Of a stretch of DNA of 64,000 nt, positions 38,131-51,718 are shown piece after piece. Origin of the DNA: Megalopta genalis (Eukaryota; Arthropoda; Insecta; Hymenoptera; Halictidae); contig NW_027476305.1 in assembly GCF_051020955.1 (NCBI RefSeq), positions 62,001-126,000 of the forward strand, given 5' to 3'. The notes beneath the pieces are model-generated. The model was not told the DNA's origin and ran no database searches. It saw only the letters and a program-made list of their open reading frames with translations. A program made the position numbers and the translations under genes. Numbering within the stretch: the stretch's first letter is position 1; every line of letters starts with the position of its first letter.

Positions 38131-38371
38131 ATTTGAAGCTAACTCGTTCGTTTCGCCTGCAGTTGAATCTACATCACTTATACCGCAAGTATTTGAAGCT
38201 GAATCATGTGTATCGCGTGGATTTTGAAGCTAACTCGTTTGATTAGTCTGCATTTGAAGCTATATCACTTATACCCCAAGTGTTTGAAGCTAAATCATTT
38301 GTTTCGCATGGATTTGAAGCTAAACCTTATACATCGCATTGATTTGAAGCTAAATCATTTGTTTCGCATGG

Positions 38372-39931
38372 ATTTGAAGCTAAACCTTCTACTTCGTATT
38401 GATTTGCAGCTAAATCATTTGTTTCGCCTGGTATTGAAGCTACCTCGTTTGTTCCACCTGCTTTTGAAGCTACATCACTTATATCGCATGGATTTGAAGC
38501 TGAACCTACTACATCGCATTGATTTGAAGCTAACTCGTTCGTTGCGCATGCAGTTAAATCTAAATAACATATATCACAAGTATTTGAAGCTAAACCATTT
38601 GTTTCGCATGGATTTGAAGCTAAGTCTTCTACTTCCCAGTAATTGGAAGCTAAAACAAGTGTTTCGCATGGATTTGAAGCTAAGCCTACTACTTCGCATT
38701 GAATTGAAGCTAAATCATTTGTTTCGCATGGAATTGAAGCTACCTCGTTTTTTCCTTCTGCTTTTGAAGCTATATCACTTATATCGCATGGATTTGAAGC
38801 TGAACCTACTACATCGTATTGATTTGAAGTTAAATCATTAGTATCGCATGGATTTGAAGCGAAACCTTATAGATCGCATTGATTTGAAGCTATATCATGT
38901 GTTTCGCATGGATTTGAAGCTAACTCGTTTGTTTCGCATGCAGTTGTAGCTAAATAATGTATATCACAAGTATTTGTAGCTAAACCATTTGTTTCGCATG
39001 GATTTGAAGCTAAGCCATCTACTTCGCATTGATTTGAAGCTAAATCATTTGTTTCGCATGGAATTGAAGCTAAATCATGTGTTTTGCATGGATTTGAAGC
39101 TAACTCGTTTGTTTCGCCTGCATTTGAAGCTATTTCATTTATACCGCAAGTATTTGAAGCTAAATCAATCGTTTGGCATGGATTTGAAGCTAAGCCTTCT
39201 ACTTCGCTTTGATTCAAAGACGAATCATGTGTTTCGCATGGATTTGAAGCTAAACCGTCTACATCGCATTGATTTGAAGCTAAATCAAGTTTTTCGCATG
39301 GATTTGAAGCTAACTCGTTTGTTTCGCATGCAGTTGAAGCTAAATCATGTCTTTCACAAGTATTTGAAGATGAACCATTTGAATCGCATGGATTAGAACC
39401 TGAGCCTTCTACTTCGCACTGATTTACAGTTAAATAATATGATTCGCATGGATTTGAAGCTAACTTGTTCGTTTTGCATGCAGTTGTAGATAAATAATGT
39501 ATATCACAAGTATTTGTAGCTAAACCATTTGTTTCGCATGGATTTGAAGCTAAACCTTCTACTTCGTATTGATTTGCAGGTAAATCATTTGTTTCGCATG
39601 GTATTGAAGCTACCTCGTTTGTTCCTCCTGCTTTTGAAGCTATATCACTTATATCGCATGGATTTGAAGCTGAACCTACTACATCGTATTGATTTGAAGT
39701 TAAATCATTAGTATCGCATGGATTTGAAGCGAAACCTTATAGATCGCATTGATTTGAAGCTATATCATGTGTTTCGCATGGATTTGAAGCTAACTCGTTT
39801 GTTTCGCATGCAGTTGTAGCTAAATAATGTATATCACAAGTATTTGTAGCTAAACCATTTGTTTCGCATGGATTTGAAGCTAAGCCATCTACTTCGCATT
39901 GATTTGAAGCTACATCATTTGTTTCTCATGG
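38372..39931. repeat. 1.83-kb doublet, copy 2
   Basis: This is the second copy, missing one 30-bp monomer near 38,520. It diverges after 39,931, where it enters the ordinary CTACCTCG / CCTCCATC monomers and copy 1 enters CTAACTCGTTCG. Confidence 0.9.
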
Positions 39932-42900
39932 AATTGAAGCTACCTCGTTTGTTCCTCCATCTTTTGAAGCTATATCATTTATATCGGAAGTATTTGAAGC
40001 TAAATCATATATGTCGTATGTATTTGAGGCTGAACCTTCTACATCGCATTGATTTGAAGCTAAATCTAGTGTATCGCACGGATTTGAAGCTAAACCTTCT
40101 ACATCGCATTGATTTGCAGCTAAATCATGTGTGTCGCATGGATTGGAAGCTAACTCGTTCGTTTCGCCTGCAGTTGAATCTACATCACTTATATCGCAAG
40201 TATTTGAAGCTGAATCATGTGTATCGCGTGGATTTTGAATCTAACTCGTTTGATTAGTCTGCATTTCAAGCTATATCACTTATACCCCAAGTGTTTGAAG
40301 CTAAATCATTTGTTTCGCTTGGATTTGAAGCTAAACCTTCTACATAGCATTGATTTGAAGCTTAATCATGTGTTTGGCATGGATTTGAAGCTAAACCTGC
40401 TACATCGCATTGATTTGCAGCTGAATCACGTGTTTCGCATGCATTTGAAGCTAACTCTTTCGTTTCGCCCGTATTTGAAGCTATATCACTTATATCGCAA
40501 GTATTTGAAGCTGAATCTTTCGTTTCGCATGAATTTAAAGCTAAGCCTTCTACTTCGTATTGATTTGAAGCTAAATCATGTTTTTCACAAGTATTTGAAG
40601 ATGAACCATTTGAATCGCATGGATTTGAACCTGAGCCTTCTACTTCGCACTGATTTGCAGCTAAATAATGTGTTTCGCATGGATTTGAAGCTAAACCTTC
40701 TACATCCCATGGATTTGAAGCTAAATCATGTGTTTGGCATGGATTTGAAGCTAAACCTTCTACATCGCATTGATTTGCAGCTGAGTCATGTGTTTCGCAT
40801 GCATTTGAAGCTAACTCGTTCGTTTCGCCTGTATTTGAAGCTATATCACTTATATCGCAAGTATTTGAAGCTGAATCTTTCGTTTCGCATGAATTTAAAG
40901 CTAAGCCTTCTTCTTCGTATTGATTTGAAGCTAAATCATGTTTTTCGCATGGATTTGAAGCTAACTCGTTTGTTTCGCATGCAGTTGAAGCTAAATCATG
41001 TCTTTCACAAGTATTTGAAGATGAACCATTTGAATCGCATGGATTTGAACCTGAGCCTTCTACTTCGCACTGATTTGCAGCTAAATAATATGTTTCGCAT
41101 GGATTTGAAGCTAACTCGTTCGTTTTGCATGCAGTTGTAGCTAAATAATGTATATCACAAGTATTTATAGCTAAACTATTTGTTTCGCATGAATTTGAAG
41201 CTAAACCTTCTACATCGCATTGATTTGAAGCTAAACCTTCTACATTCTATTGATCTGAAGCTAAACCTTCTAACTCTTATTGATTTGAAGCTAAACCTTC
41301 TACATCGCATTGATTTGAAGCTAAATCGAGTGTTTCGCATGGATTTGAAGCTAACTCGTTTTTTCGCATGCAGTTAAATCTAAATAACCTATATCACAAG
41401 TATTTGAAGCTAAACCATTTGTTTCGCATGGATTTGAAGCTAAACCTTCTACATCGCATTGGTTTGAAGCTAAATCATGTGTTTCGCATGGATTTGAAGC
41501 TAACTCGTTTGTTCCTCCTGCTTTTGAAGCTATATCACTTATATCGCATGGATTTGAAGCTGAACCTACTACATCGTATTGATTTGAAGCTAAATCATGT
41601 GTATCGCATGGATTTGAAGCTAAACCTTCTACATCGCATTGATTTGAACCTAAATCATGTGTTTCGCATGGATTTGAAGCTAACTCGTTCGTTTCGCCTG
41701 CAGTTGTAGCTAAATAATGTATATCACAAGTATTTGTAGCTAAACCATTTGTTTCGCATGGATTTGAAGCTAAACCTTCTACTTCGTATTGATTTGCAGC
41801 TAAATCATTTGTTTCGCATGGAATTGAAGCTACCTCGTTTGTTTCGCATGGGTTTTGATGCTAAGCCTCCTAGAACGCACTGATTTGAAGCTAACTCATG
41901 TCTTTCGCATGGATTTGAAGCTAACTCGTCTTTTCCGCCTGCATTTGAAGCTATATCATGTATATCACAAGTATTTGAATCTAAATCATTTGATTCGCAT
42001 GGATTTGAAGCTAAACCTTCTACATCACATTGGTTTGAAGCTAAATCATGTGTTTCGCATGGATTTGAAGCTAACTCGTTTGTTCCTCCTGCTTTTGAAG
42101 CTATATCACTTATATCGCATGGATTTGAAGCTGAACCTACTACATCGTATTGATTTGAAGCTAAATCATGTGTATCGCATGGATTTGAAGCTAAACCTTC
42201 TACATCGCATTGATTTGCACCTAAATCATGTGTTTCGCATGGATTTGAAGCTAACTCGTTTTTTCCGCCTGCATTTGAAGCTATATCATTTATATCGCAA
42301 GTATTTGAAGCTGAATCATGTGTATCGCATGGATTTGAAGCTAACTCGTTTGATCAGTCTGCAATTGAAGCTATTTCACTAATACCCCAAGTGTTTGAAG
42401 CTAAATCATGTGTATCGCATGGATTTGAAGCTAAACCTTCTACATCGCATTGATTTGCACCTAAATCATGTGTTTCGCATGGATTTGAAGCTAACTCGTT
42501 CGTTTCGCCTGCAGTTGTAGCTAAATAATGTATATCACAAGTATTTGTAGCTAAACCATTTGTTTCGCATGGATTTGAAGCTAAACCTTCTACTTCGTAT
42601 TGATTTGCAGCTATATCATTTGTTTCGCATGGAATTGAAGCTACCTCGTTTGTTCCTCCTGCATTTGAAGCTATATCACTTATATCGCATGGATTTGAAG
42701 CTGAACCTTATACATCGCATTGATTTGAAGCTAAATCATGTTTTTCACATGGATTTGAAGTTACCTCGTTTGTTTCGCATGCAGTTGTAGCTAAATAATG
42801 TATATCACAAGAATTTGTAGCTAAACCATTTATTTCGCATGGATTTGAAGCTAAGCCATCTACTTCGCATTGATTTGAAGCTAAATCATTTGTTTCGCAT

Positions 42901-45900
42901 GGAATTGAAGCTACCTCGTTTGTTCCTCCAGCTTTTGAAGCTATATCATTTATATCGGAAGTATTTGAAGCTAAATCATATGTGTCGTATGTATTTGTAG
43001 CTGAACCTTCTACATCGCATTGATTTGAAGCTAAATCTAGTGTATCGCATGGATTTGAAGCTAAACCTTCTACATCGCATTGATTTGCAGCTAAATCATG
43101 TCTTCCACATGGATTTGAAGCTAACTCGTTTTTTCCGCCTGCATGTGAAGCTATATCATTTATATCGCAAGTATTTGAAGCTGAATCATGTGTATCGCAT
43201 GGATTTGAAGCTAACTCGTTTGATCAGTCTGCAATTGAAGCTATTTCACTAATACCCCAAGTGTTTGAAGCTAAATCATTTGTTTCGCATGGATTTGAAG
43301 CTAAACCTTCTACATTGCATTGATTTGCAGCTAAATCATGTGTTTCGCATGGATTTAAAGCTAACTAGTTCGTTGCGCATGCAGTTGAATCTACATCACT
43401 TATATCACAAGTATTTGAAGCTGAATCATGTGTATCGCGTGGATTTTGAAGCTAACTCGTTTGATTAGTCTGCATTTGAAGCTATATCACTTATACCCCA
43501 AGTGTTTGAAGCTAAATCATTTGTTTCGCATGGATTTGAAGCTAAACCTTATACATCGCATTGATTTGAAGCTAAATCATATGTTTCGCATGGATCTGAA
43601 GCTAACTCGTTTGTTTCGCATGCAGTTGTAGCTAAATAATGTATGTCACAAGTATTTGAAGCTAAATCATTTGATTGTTATGGATTTGAAGCTAAGCCTT
43701 CTACTTCGCATTAATTGGAAGCTAAATCACTTGGTTTGCATGGATTTGAATCTAAACCTTATTCATCGCATGGATTTGAAGCTAAATCATGTGTTTCGCA
43801 TGGATTTGAAGCTAACTCGTTTGTTTCGCATGTAGTTGTAGCTAAATAATGTATATCACAAGTATTTGTAGCTAAACCATTTTTTTCGCATGGATTTGAA
43901 GCTAAGCCATCTACTTCGCATTGATTTGAAGCTAAATCATTTGTTTCGCATGGAATTGAAGCTAAATCATGTGTTTTGCATGGATTTGAAGCTAATTCGT
44001 TTGTTTCGCCTGCATTTGAAGCTATTTCATTTATACCGCAAGTATTTGAAGCTAAATCAATCGTTTGGCATGGATTTGAAGCTAAGCCTCCTACTTCGCT
44101 TTGATTCGAAGACGAATCATGTGTTTCGCATGGATTTGAAGCTAAACCGTCTACATCGCATTGATTTGAAGCTAAATCATTTGTTTCGCATGGATTTGAA
44201 GCTAACTCGTTTGTTTCGCATTCATTTGAAGCTATATCACTTATATCGCTTGAATCTGATGCTAAATAATTTGTGTCGCATGGATTTGAATCTAAACATT
44301 CTACATCGCATTGATTTGAAGCTAAACCTTCTACATCTTATTGATTTGAAGCTAAATCATGTGTTTCGCATGGAGTTGAAGCTAACTCGTTTGTTTCGTC
44401 AATATTTGAAGCTATATCACTTATATCGCAAGTATCTGAACCAAAATCATTGGTTTCGCGTGGATTTGTAGCTAAACCTTCTACATCGCATTGATTTGAA
44501 TCTAAATTATGTGTTTCGCTTGGATTTTGAAGCTAACTCGTTGGATCCGTCTGCAGTTGAATCTATATCACTTATATCCCAAGTGTTTGAAGCTAAATCA
44601 TTTGTTTCGCATGGATTTTAAGCTAAACCTTCTACATAACATTCATTTGGAGATTAATCGTGTGTTTTGCATGGATTTTCATGCTAACTCGTTTGATTCG
44701 TCTGCATTTGAAGCTATATCGCTTATATCCCAAGTGTTTGAAGCTAAATCACTTGTTTTGCATGGATTTGAATCTAAACCTTCTACATCGCATGGATTTG
44801 AATCTAAACCTTCTACATCACATTGATTTGAAGCTAAACCTTCTACATCTTATTGATTTGAAGCTAAATCATGTGTTTCGCATGGAGTTGAAGCTAACTC
44901 GTTTGTTTCGTCAATATTTGAAGCTATATCACTTATATCGCACGCATCTGAAGCAAAATCATTTGTTTCCCATGGATTTGAAGCTAAACCATCTACATCG
45001 CAGTGATTTGAAGCTAAATCATTTGTTTCGCATGGATTTTAAGCTAACTCATTTTTCTCTCCTGCATTTGATGCTATATCACTTATATCGCAAGTATCTG
45101 AACCAAAATCATTGGTTTCGCATGGATTTTAAGCTAAACCTTCCACATAACATTGATTTGAAGCTTAATCATGTGTTTGGCATGGATTTGAAGCTAACTC
45201 GTCCGTTTCGCCTGCAGTTGAATCTACATCACTTATATCGCAAGTATTTGAAGCTGAATCATGTGTATCGCATGGATTTGAAGCTAAACCTTCTACATCG
45301 CATTGATTTGCAGCTAAATCGAGTGTTTCGCATGGATTTGAAGCTAACTCGTTTGTTTCGCATGCAGTTGAATCTACATCGCTTATATCGCAAGTATTTG
45401 AAGCTGAATCATGTGTATCGCGTGGATTTTGAAGCTAACTCGTTTGATTAGTCTGCATTTGAAGCTATATCACTTATACCCCAAATGTTTGAAGCTAAAT
45501 CATTTGTTTTGCATGGATTTGAAACTAAACCTTTTACATCGCATTGATTTGAAGCTAAATCATGTTTTTCACATGGATTTGAATTTACCTCGTTTGTTTC
45601 GCATGCAGTTGTAGGTAAATAATGTATATCACAAGTATTTGTAGCTAAACCATTTGTTTCGCATGGATTTGAAGCTAAGCCATCTACTTCGCATTGATTT
45701 GAACCTAATTAATTGGTTTGGCATGGAATTGAAGCTACCTCGTTTGTTCCTCCAGCTTTTGAAGCTATATCATTTATATCGGAAGTATTTGAAGCTAAAT
45801 CATATGTGTCGTATGTATTTGAAGCTGAACCTTCTACATCGCATTGATTTGAAGCTAAATCTAGTGTATCGCATGGATTTGATGCTAAACCTTCTACATC

Positions 45901-46740
45901 GCATTGATTTGCAGGTAAATCATGTGTTTCGCATGGATTTGAAGCTAACTCGTTCGTTTCGCCTGCAGTTGAATCTACATCACTTATATCGCAAGTATTT
46001 GAAGCTGAATCATGTGAATCGCATGGATTTGAAGCTAACTCGTTTGATTAGTCTGCAATTGAAGCTCTATCACTTATACCCCAAGTGTTTGAAGCTAAAT
46101 CATTTGTTTCCGCATGGATTTGAAGCTAAACCTTCTACATTGGATTGATTTGCAGATAAATCATGTGTTTCGCATGGATTTGAAGCTAACCTGTTTCTTT
46201 GCGCATGCAGTTAAATCTAAATAACGTATATCACAAGTATTTGAAGCTAAACCATTTGTTTCGCATGGATTTGAAGCTAAGCCTTCTACTTCGCATTAAT
46301 TGGAAACTAAATCACGTTTTCTGCATGGATTTGAAGCTACACCTTCTACATCGAATTGATTTGAATCTAAACCTTCTACATTCTATTGATCTGAAGCTAA
46401 ACCTTCTACCTCTTATTGATTTGAAGCAAAACCTTCTACATCGCATTGATTTGAAGCTAAATCATTTGTTTCGCATGGAATTGAAGCTACCTCGTTTGTT
46501 CCTCCAGCTTCTGAAGCTATATCATTTATATCGGAAGTATTTGAAGCTAAATCATATGTGTCGTATGTATTTGAAGCTGAACCTTCTACATCGCATTGAT
46601 TTGAAGCTAAATCTAGTGTATCGCATGGATTTGAAGCTAAACCTTCTACGTCGCATTGATTTGAAGCTAAACCTTCTACATTCTATTGATCTGAAGCTAA
46701 ACCTTCTACCTCATATTGATTTAAAGCTAAACCTTCTACA

Positions 46741-47756
46741 TCGCATTGATTTGAAGCTAAATCGAGTGTTTCGCATGGATTTGAAGCTAACTCGTTTGTT
46801 TCGCATGCAGTTGTAGCTAAATAATGTGTATCACAAGTATTTGTAGCTAAACCATTTGTTTCGCATGGATTTGAAGCTAAGCCATCTACTTCGCATTAAT
46901 TTGAAGCTAAATGATTTGTTTCGCATGGAATTGAAGCTACCTCGTTTGTTCCTCCAGCTTTTGAAGCTATATCATTTATATCGGAAGTATTTGAAGCAAA
47001 ATCATATGTGTCGTATGTATTTGAAGCTGAACCTTCTACATCGCATTGATTTGAAGCTAAATCTAGTGTATCGCATGGATTTGAAGCTAAACCTTCTACA
47101 TCGCATTGATTTGCAGCTAAATCATGTGTTTCGCCTGGATTTGAAGCTAACTAGTTCGTTGCGCATGCAGTTAAATCTAAATAACGTATATCACAAGTAT
47201 TTGAAGCTAAACCATTTGTTTCTCATGGATTTGAATCTAAGCCTTCTACTTCGCATTAATTGGAAGTTAAATCACGTGTTTTGCATGGATTTGAAGCTAA
47301 ACCTTCTACATCGCATTGATTTGAAGCTAATCCTTCTACATTCTATTGATCTGAAGCTAAACCTTCTACCTCTTATTGATTTGATGGAAAACCTTCTACA
47401 TCGCATTGATTTGAAGCTAAATCATGTGCTTCGCATGGATTTGAAGCTAACTCGTTTGTTTCGCATGGGTTTTGAAGCTAAGCCTCCTAGAACGCACTGA
47501 TTTGAAGCTAAATCATGTTTTTCGCATGGATTTGAAGCTAACTCGTTTTTTCCGCCTGCATTTGAAGCTATATCATGTATATCACAAGTATTTGAAGCTA
47601 AATCATTTGATTCGCATGGATTTGAAGCTAAACCTGATACATCGCATTGATTTGAAGCTAAATCATGTGTTTCGCATGGATTTGAAGCTAACTCGTTTGT
47701 TTCGCATGCAATTGTAGCTAAATAATGTATATCACAAGTATTTGTAGCTAAACCAT
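46741..47756. repeat. Block P, copy 1
   Basis: A segment of about 1.0 kb that recurs at 57,518-58,535 (offset 10,777, rising to 10,779 through two private one-base insertions in copy 2). It includes the reference 12-monomer cycle, the ATTCTATTGATCTG cassette and the GGGTTTTGAAGCTAAGCC insertion. It is followed directly by block Q in both places. Confidence 0.88.
46791..47150. repeat. Reference 12-monomer higher-order repeat (360 bp)
   Basis: This is the cleanest example of the ordered cycle. Its twelve 30-bp monomers begin, in order: CTCGTTTGTT, ATAATGTGTA, ACCATTTGTT, GCCATCTACT, ATGATTTGTT, CTCGTTTGTT (followed by CCTCCAGC), ATCATTTATA, ATCATATGTG, ACCTTCTACA, ATCTAGTGTA, ACCTTCTACA, ATCATGTGTT. 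The next monomer, at 47,151, starts CTAGTTCGTT and re-enters the cycle exactly 360 bp after the start. The same order, with monomers skipped or repeated, is found for example from 3,700, 8,455, 15,415, 22,150, 42,780 and 60,480. The +1 and -1 neighbour of a given version is therefore largely predictable, which is the signature of a higher-order repeat and not of independent monomer turnover. Confidence 0.85.
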
Positions 47757-50700
47757 TTGTTTCGCATGGATTTGAAGCTAAACCTTCTACTTCGTATTGA
47801 TTTGCAGCTAAATCATTTGTTTCGCATGGAATTGAAGCTACCTCGTTTGTTCCTCCTGTTTTTGAAGCTAAATCTAGTGTATCGCATGGATTTGAAGCTA
47901 AACCTTCTACATCGCATTGATTTTCAGGTAAATCATGTGTTTCGCATGGATTTGAAGCTAACTCGTTCGTTTCGCCTGCAGTTGCATCTAAATAACGAAT
48001 ATCGCAAGTATTTGAAGCTAAACCATTTTTTTCGCATGGATTTGAAGCTAAGCCTTCTACATCGCATTAATTGGAAGCTAAATCACGTGTTTTGCATGGA
48101 TTTGAAGCTAAGCCTTCTACATCGCATTGATTTGAAGCTAAACCTTCTACATTCTATTGATCTGAAGCTAAACCTTCTACCTCATATTGATTTAAAGCTA
48201 AACCTTCTACATCGCATTGATTTGAAGCTAAATCGAGTGTTTCGCATGGATTTGAAGCTAACTCGTTTGTTTCGCATGCAGTTGTAGCTAAATAATGTGT
48301 ATCACAAGTATTTGTAGCTAAACCATTTGTTTCGCATGGATTTGAAGCTAAGCCATCTACTTCGCATTAATTTGAAGCTAAATGATTTGTTTCGCATGGA
48401 ATTGAAGCTACCTCGTTTGTTCCTCCAGCTTTTGAAGCTACATCATTTATATCGGAAGTATTTGAAGCTAAATCATATGTGTCGTATGTATTTGAAGCTG
48501 AACCTTCTACATCGCATTGATTTGAATCTAAATCTGGTGTATCGCATGGATTGGAAGCTAATCATTCTACTTCGCATTGATTTGAAGCTAAATCAAGTGT
48601 TTCGCTTGGATTTGATGCTAGCTCGTTTGTTTCGCATGCAGTTGAAGTTATATCATTTATAAGGCAAGTATCTTAAGCTAAATCATTTTTTTCTCATGGA
48701 TTTGAAGCTAAACCTTCTACTTCGCTTTGATTTGAAGCTAAATCAAGTGTTTTGCATGGATTTGAAGCTAACTCGTTTGTTTCCCCTGCATTTGAAGCTA
48801 TATCACTTATCTCGCAACTATCTGATGCTAAATCAATTGTTTCTCATGTATTTGAAGCTAAGCCTTCTACTTCTCATTGATTTGAAACTAAATCATATGT
48901 TTCGCATGGTTTTGAAGCTAAATCATGTATATCACAAGTATTTGAAGCTAAACGATTTGTATAGGATGGATTTGAAGATAAGCCTTCTACTTCGCATTGA
49001 TTTGCAGCTAAATCTTGTGTTTCGCATGAATTTGGGGTTAAGTCATTTGTCTCTCCTGCATTTGAAGCTATATCACATATATCGCAGGTATTTGAATGTA
49101 AATCATTTGTTTCGCGCGGATTTGAAGCTAAACCTTCTACATCGCATTGGTTTGAAGCTAAATCATGTGTTTCGCATGGATTTGTAGCTAACTCGTTTGT
49201 TTCGCCTGCATTTGAAGCTATATCACATATATTCGCAAGTATTTAAAGCTAAATCTTTCGTTTCGCATGGATTTGAAGATAACCCTTCTACTTCGCATTG
49301 ATTTGAAGCTAAATCATTTGTTTCGCATGGTTTTTGAGCTAAGACATCTAGTTCGCATTGATTTGAAGCTAAGTCATGAGTTTCGCATTGATTTGAATCT
49401 AAATCATGTGTATCTCATGGATTTTGAAGCTAACTCGTTTGATTCGTCTGCATTTCAAGGTATATCACTTATATCGCAAGTATTTGAAGCTAAATCGTGT
49501 GTTTCGCATGGATTTGAAGCTAAACCTTCTACATAGCATTGATTTGAAGCTTAATCATGTGTTTTGCATGGATTTGAATCTAACTCCTTTTTTCCCCTGC
49601 ATTTGAAGCTATATCACTTATATAGCAAGCATCTGATGCTAAATCATTTGTTTCGCATGGATTTGAAGCTAAACCTCCTACATCGCATTGATTTGAAGCT
49701 AAATCATGTGTTTCCCTTCGATATGAAGCTAAATCATGTGTTTCGCGTGGATGTGAAGCTAACTCGTTTGTTTCGCTTGCATTTGAAGCTAACTCGTTCG
49801 TCTCGCCTGCAGTTGAATCTACATCACTTATATCGCAAGTATTTGAAGCTGAATCATGTGTATCGCGTGGATTTTGAAGCTAACTCGTTTGATTAGTCTG
49901 CATTTGAAGCTATATCACTTATACCCCAAGTGTTTGAAGCTAAATCATTTGTTTCGCATGGATTTGAAGCTAAACCTTCTACATCCCATGGATTTGATGC
50001 TAAATCATGTGTTTGCCATGGATTTGAAGCTAAACCTTCTACATCGCATTGATTTGCAGCTGAATCATGTGTTTCGCATGCATTTGAAGCTAACTCGTTC
50101 GTTTCGCCTGCATTTGAAGCTATTTCAATTATATCGCAAGTATCTGATGCTAAATCATTTGTTCCGCATGCAGTTGAAGCTAAATCATGTTTATCACAAA
50201 TATTTGAAGCTAAATCATTTTATTCGTATGGATTTGAAGCTAAACCTTCTACATCGCATTAATTTGAAGCTAAATCATATTTTCGCTTGGATTTGAAGCT
50301 AACTCGTTTGTATCCCCTGAATTTGAAGCTATATCACTTGTATAGCAAGTATCTGGTGCTAAATCTTTTGTTTCGCATGGATTTGAATCTAAACCTTCCA
50401 CATCTTCTTTATTTGAACCTAAATCATTTGATTCGCATGGATTTGAAGCTAATACTTCTACTTCGCATTGATTTGAAGCTAAATCATGCGTAACGCATGG
50501 ATTTTCATGCTAACTCATTTGTCTCTCCTGCATTTGAAGATATATCACTTATATCGCAAGTATTTGAAGCTAACTTGTTTGTTTCGCATGCATTTGAAGC
50601 TGTATCCCTCATATTCGCAAGTATTTGAAACTAAATCTTTCGTTTCGCATAGATTTGAAGCTAAGCCTTCTTCTTCGCGTTGATTTGAAGCTAAATCATG

Positions 50701-51718
50701 TGTTTCGCATGTATTTGAAGATAGCTCGTTTGTTTCGCATGCAGTTGAAGCTAAATCATGTATATCACAAGTAGTTGAAGCTAAACCATTTGTCTCGCAT
50801 GTATTTGAAGCTAAGCCTTATACTTCCCATTGATTTGCAGCTACATCATGTGTTTCGCATGGATTTGAAGCTAACTCGTTCGTTTCGCCTGCAGTTGAAT
50901 CTATATCACTTATATCCCACGTGTTTGAAGCTAAATCATTTGTTTCGAATGGATTTGAAGCTGAACCTTCTACAAAGCATTGATTGGAAGCTAAATCATG
51001 TGTTTCCCCTGCATTTGAAGCTATATTACTTATATCGCAAGTACTTGTGCTAAATCATTTGTTTTACATGGATTTGAAGCTTATCCTTCTAGATCGCATT
51101 GATTTGCAGCTAAATCATGTGTTTCGCTTGGATTTGATGCTAGCTCGTTTGTTTCGTCTGCATTTGAATCTATATCACTTGTATCCCACGTGTTCGAAGC
51201 TAAATCATTAGTTTCGCATGGATTTGAAGCTAAACCTTCCACATCGCATTGATTGAAGCTAAATCATGTGTTTCGCTTGGATTCGAAGCTAAACCTTCTA
51301 CTTCGCATTGGTTTGAAGATAAACCATGTGTTTCGAATTGATTTGAAGCTAAGCCTTCTACTTCGCAATTGATTTGAGGCTAAATCATGTGTGTCGCATT
51401 GATTAGAAGCTAATTCGTTTGTCTGGCATGGAGTTGAATAAAAATCATGTTTATCACAAGTATCCGAAGCAAATCCATTTGTTTCGCAAGTATTTGAAGC
51501 TAAATCGTTTGATTCTCATGGATTTGAAGCTCAGCCATCTAAATCGCATTGATTTGAAGCTAAATCATTTGTTTCGAACAGATTTGAAGCAAAACCTTCT
51601 GCATCGCATCGATTTGAAGCAAAATCATGTGTTTCGGTTTGGTTTGAAGCTAACTCATTTGTTTCGCCTGCATTCGAAGCTATATCACTTATATCGCAAG
51701 TATTGGAATCTAAATCAT
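47757..51718. repeat. Block Q, copy 1 (3,962 bp)
   Basis: This is the first of two complete and one partial tandem copies with a spacing of 3,962 bp (132 monomers plus 2 bases). Private differences from copies 2 and 3 include CACATATATTCGC near 49,226, TTTTTGAGCTAAG near 49,333 and a one-base loss in CATTGATTGAAG near 51,251. Confidence 0.95.
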
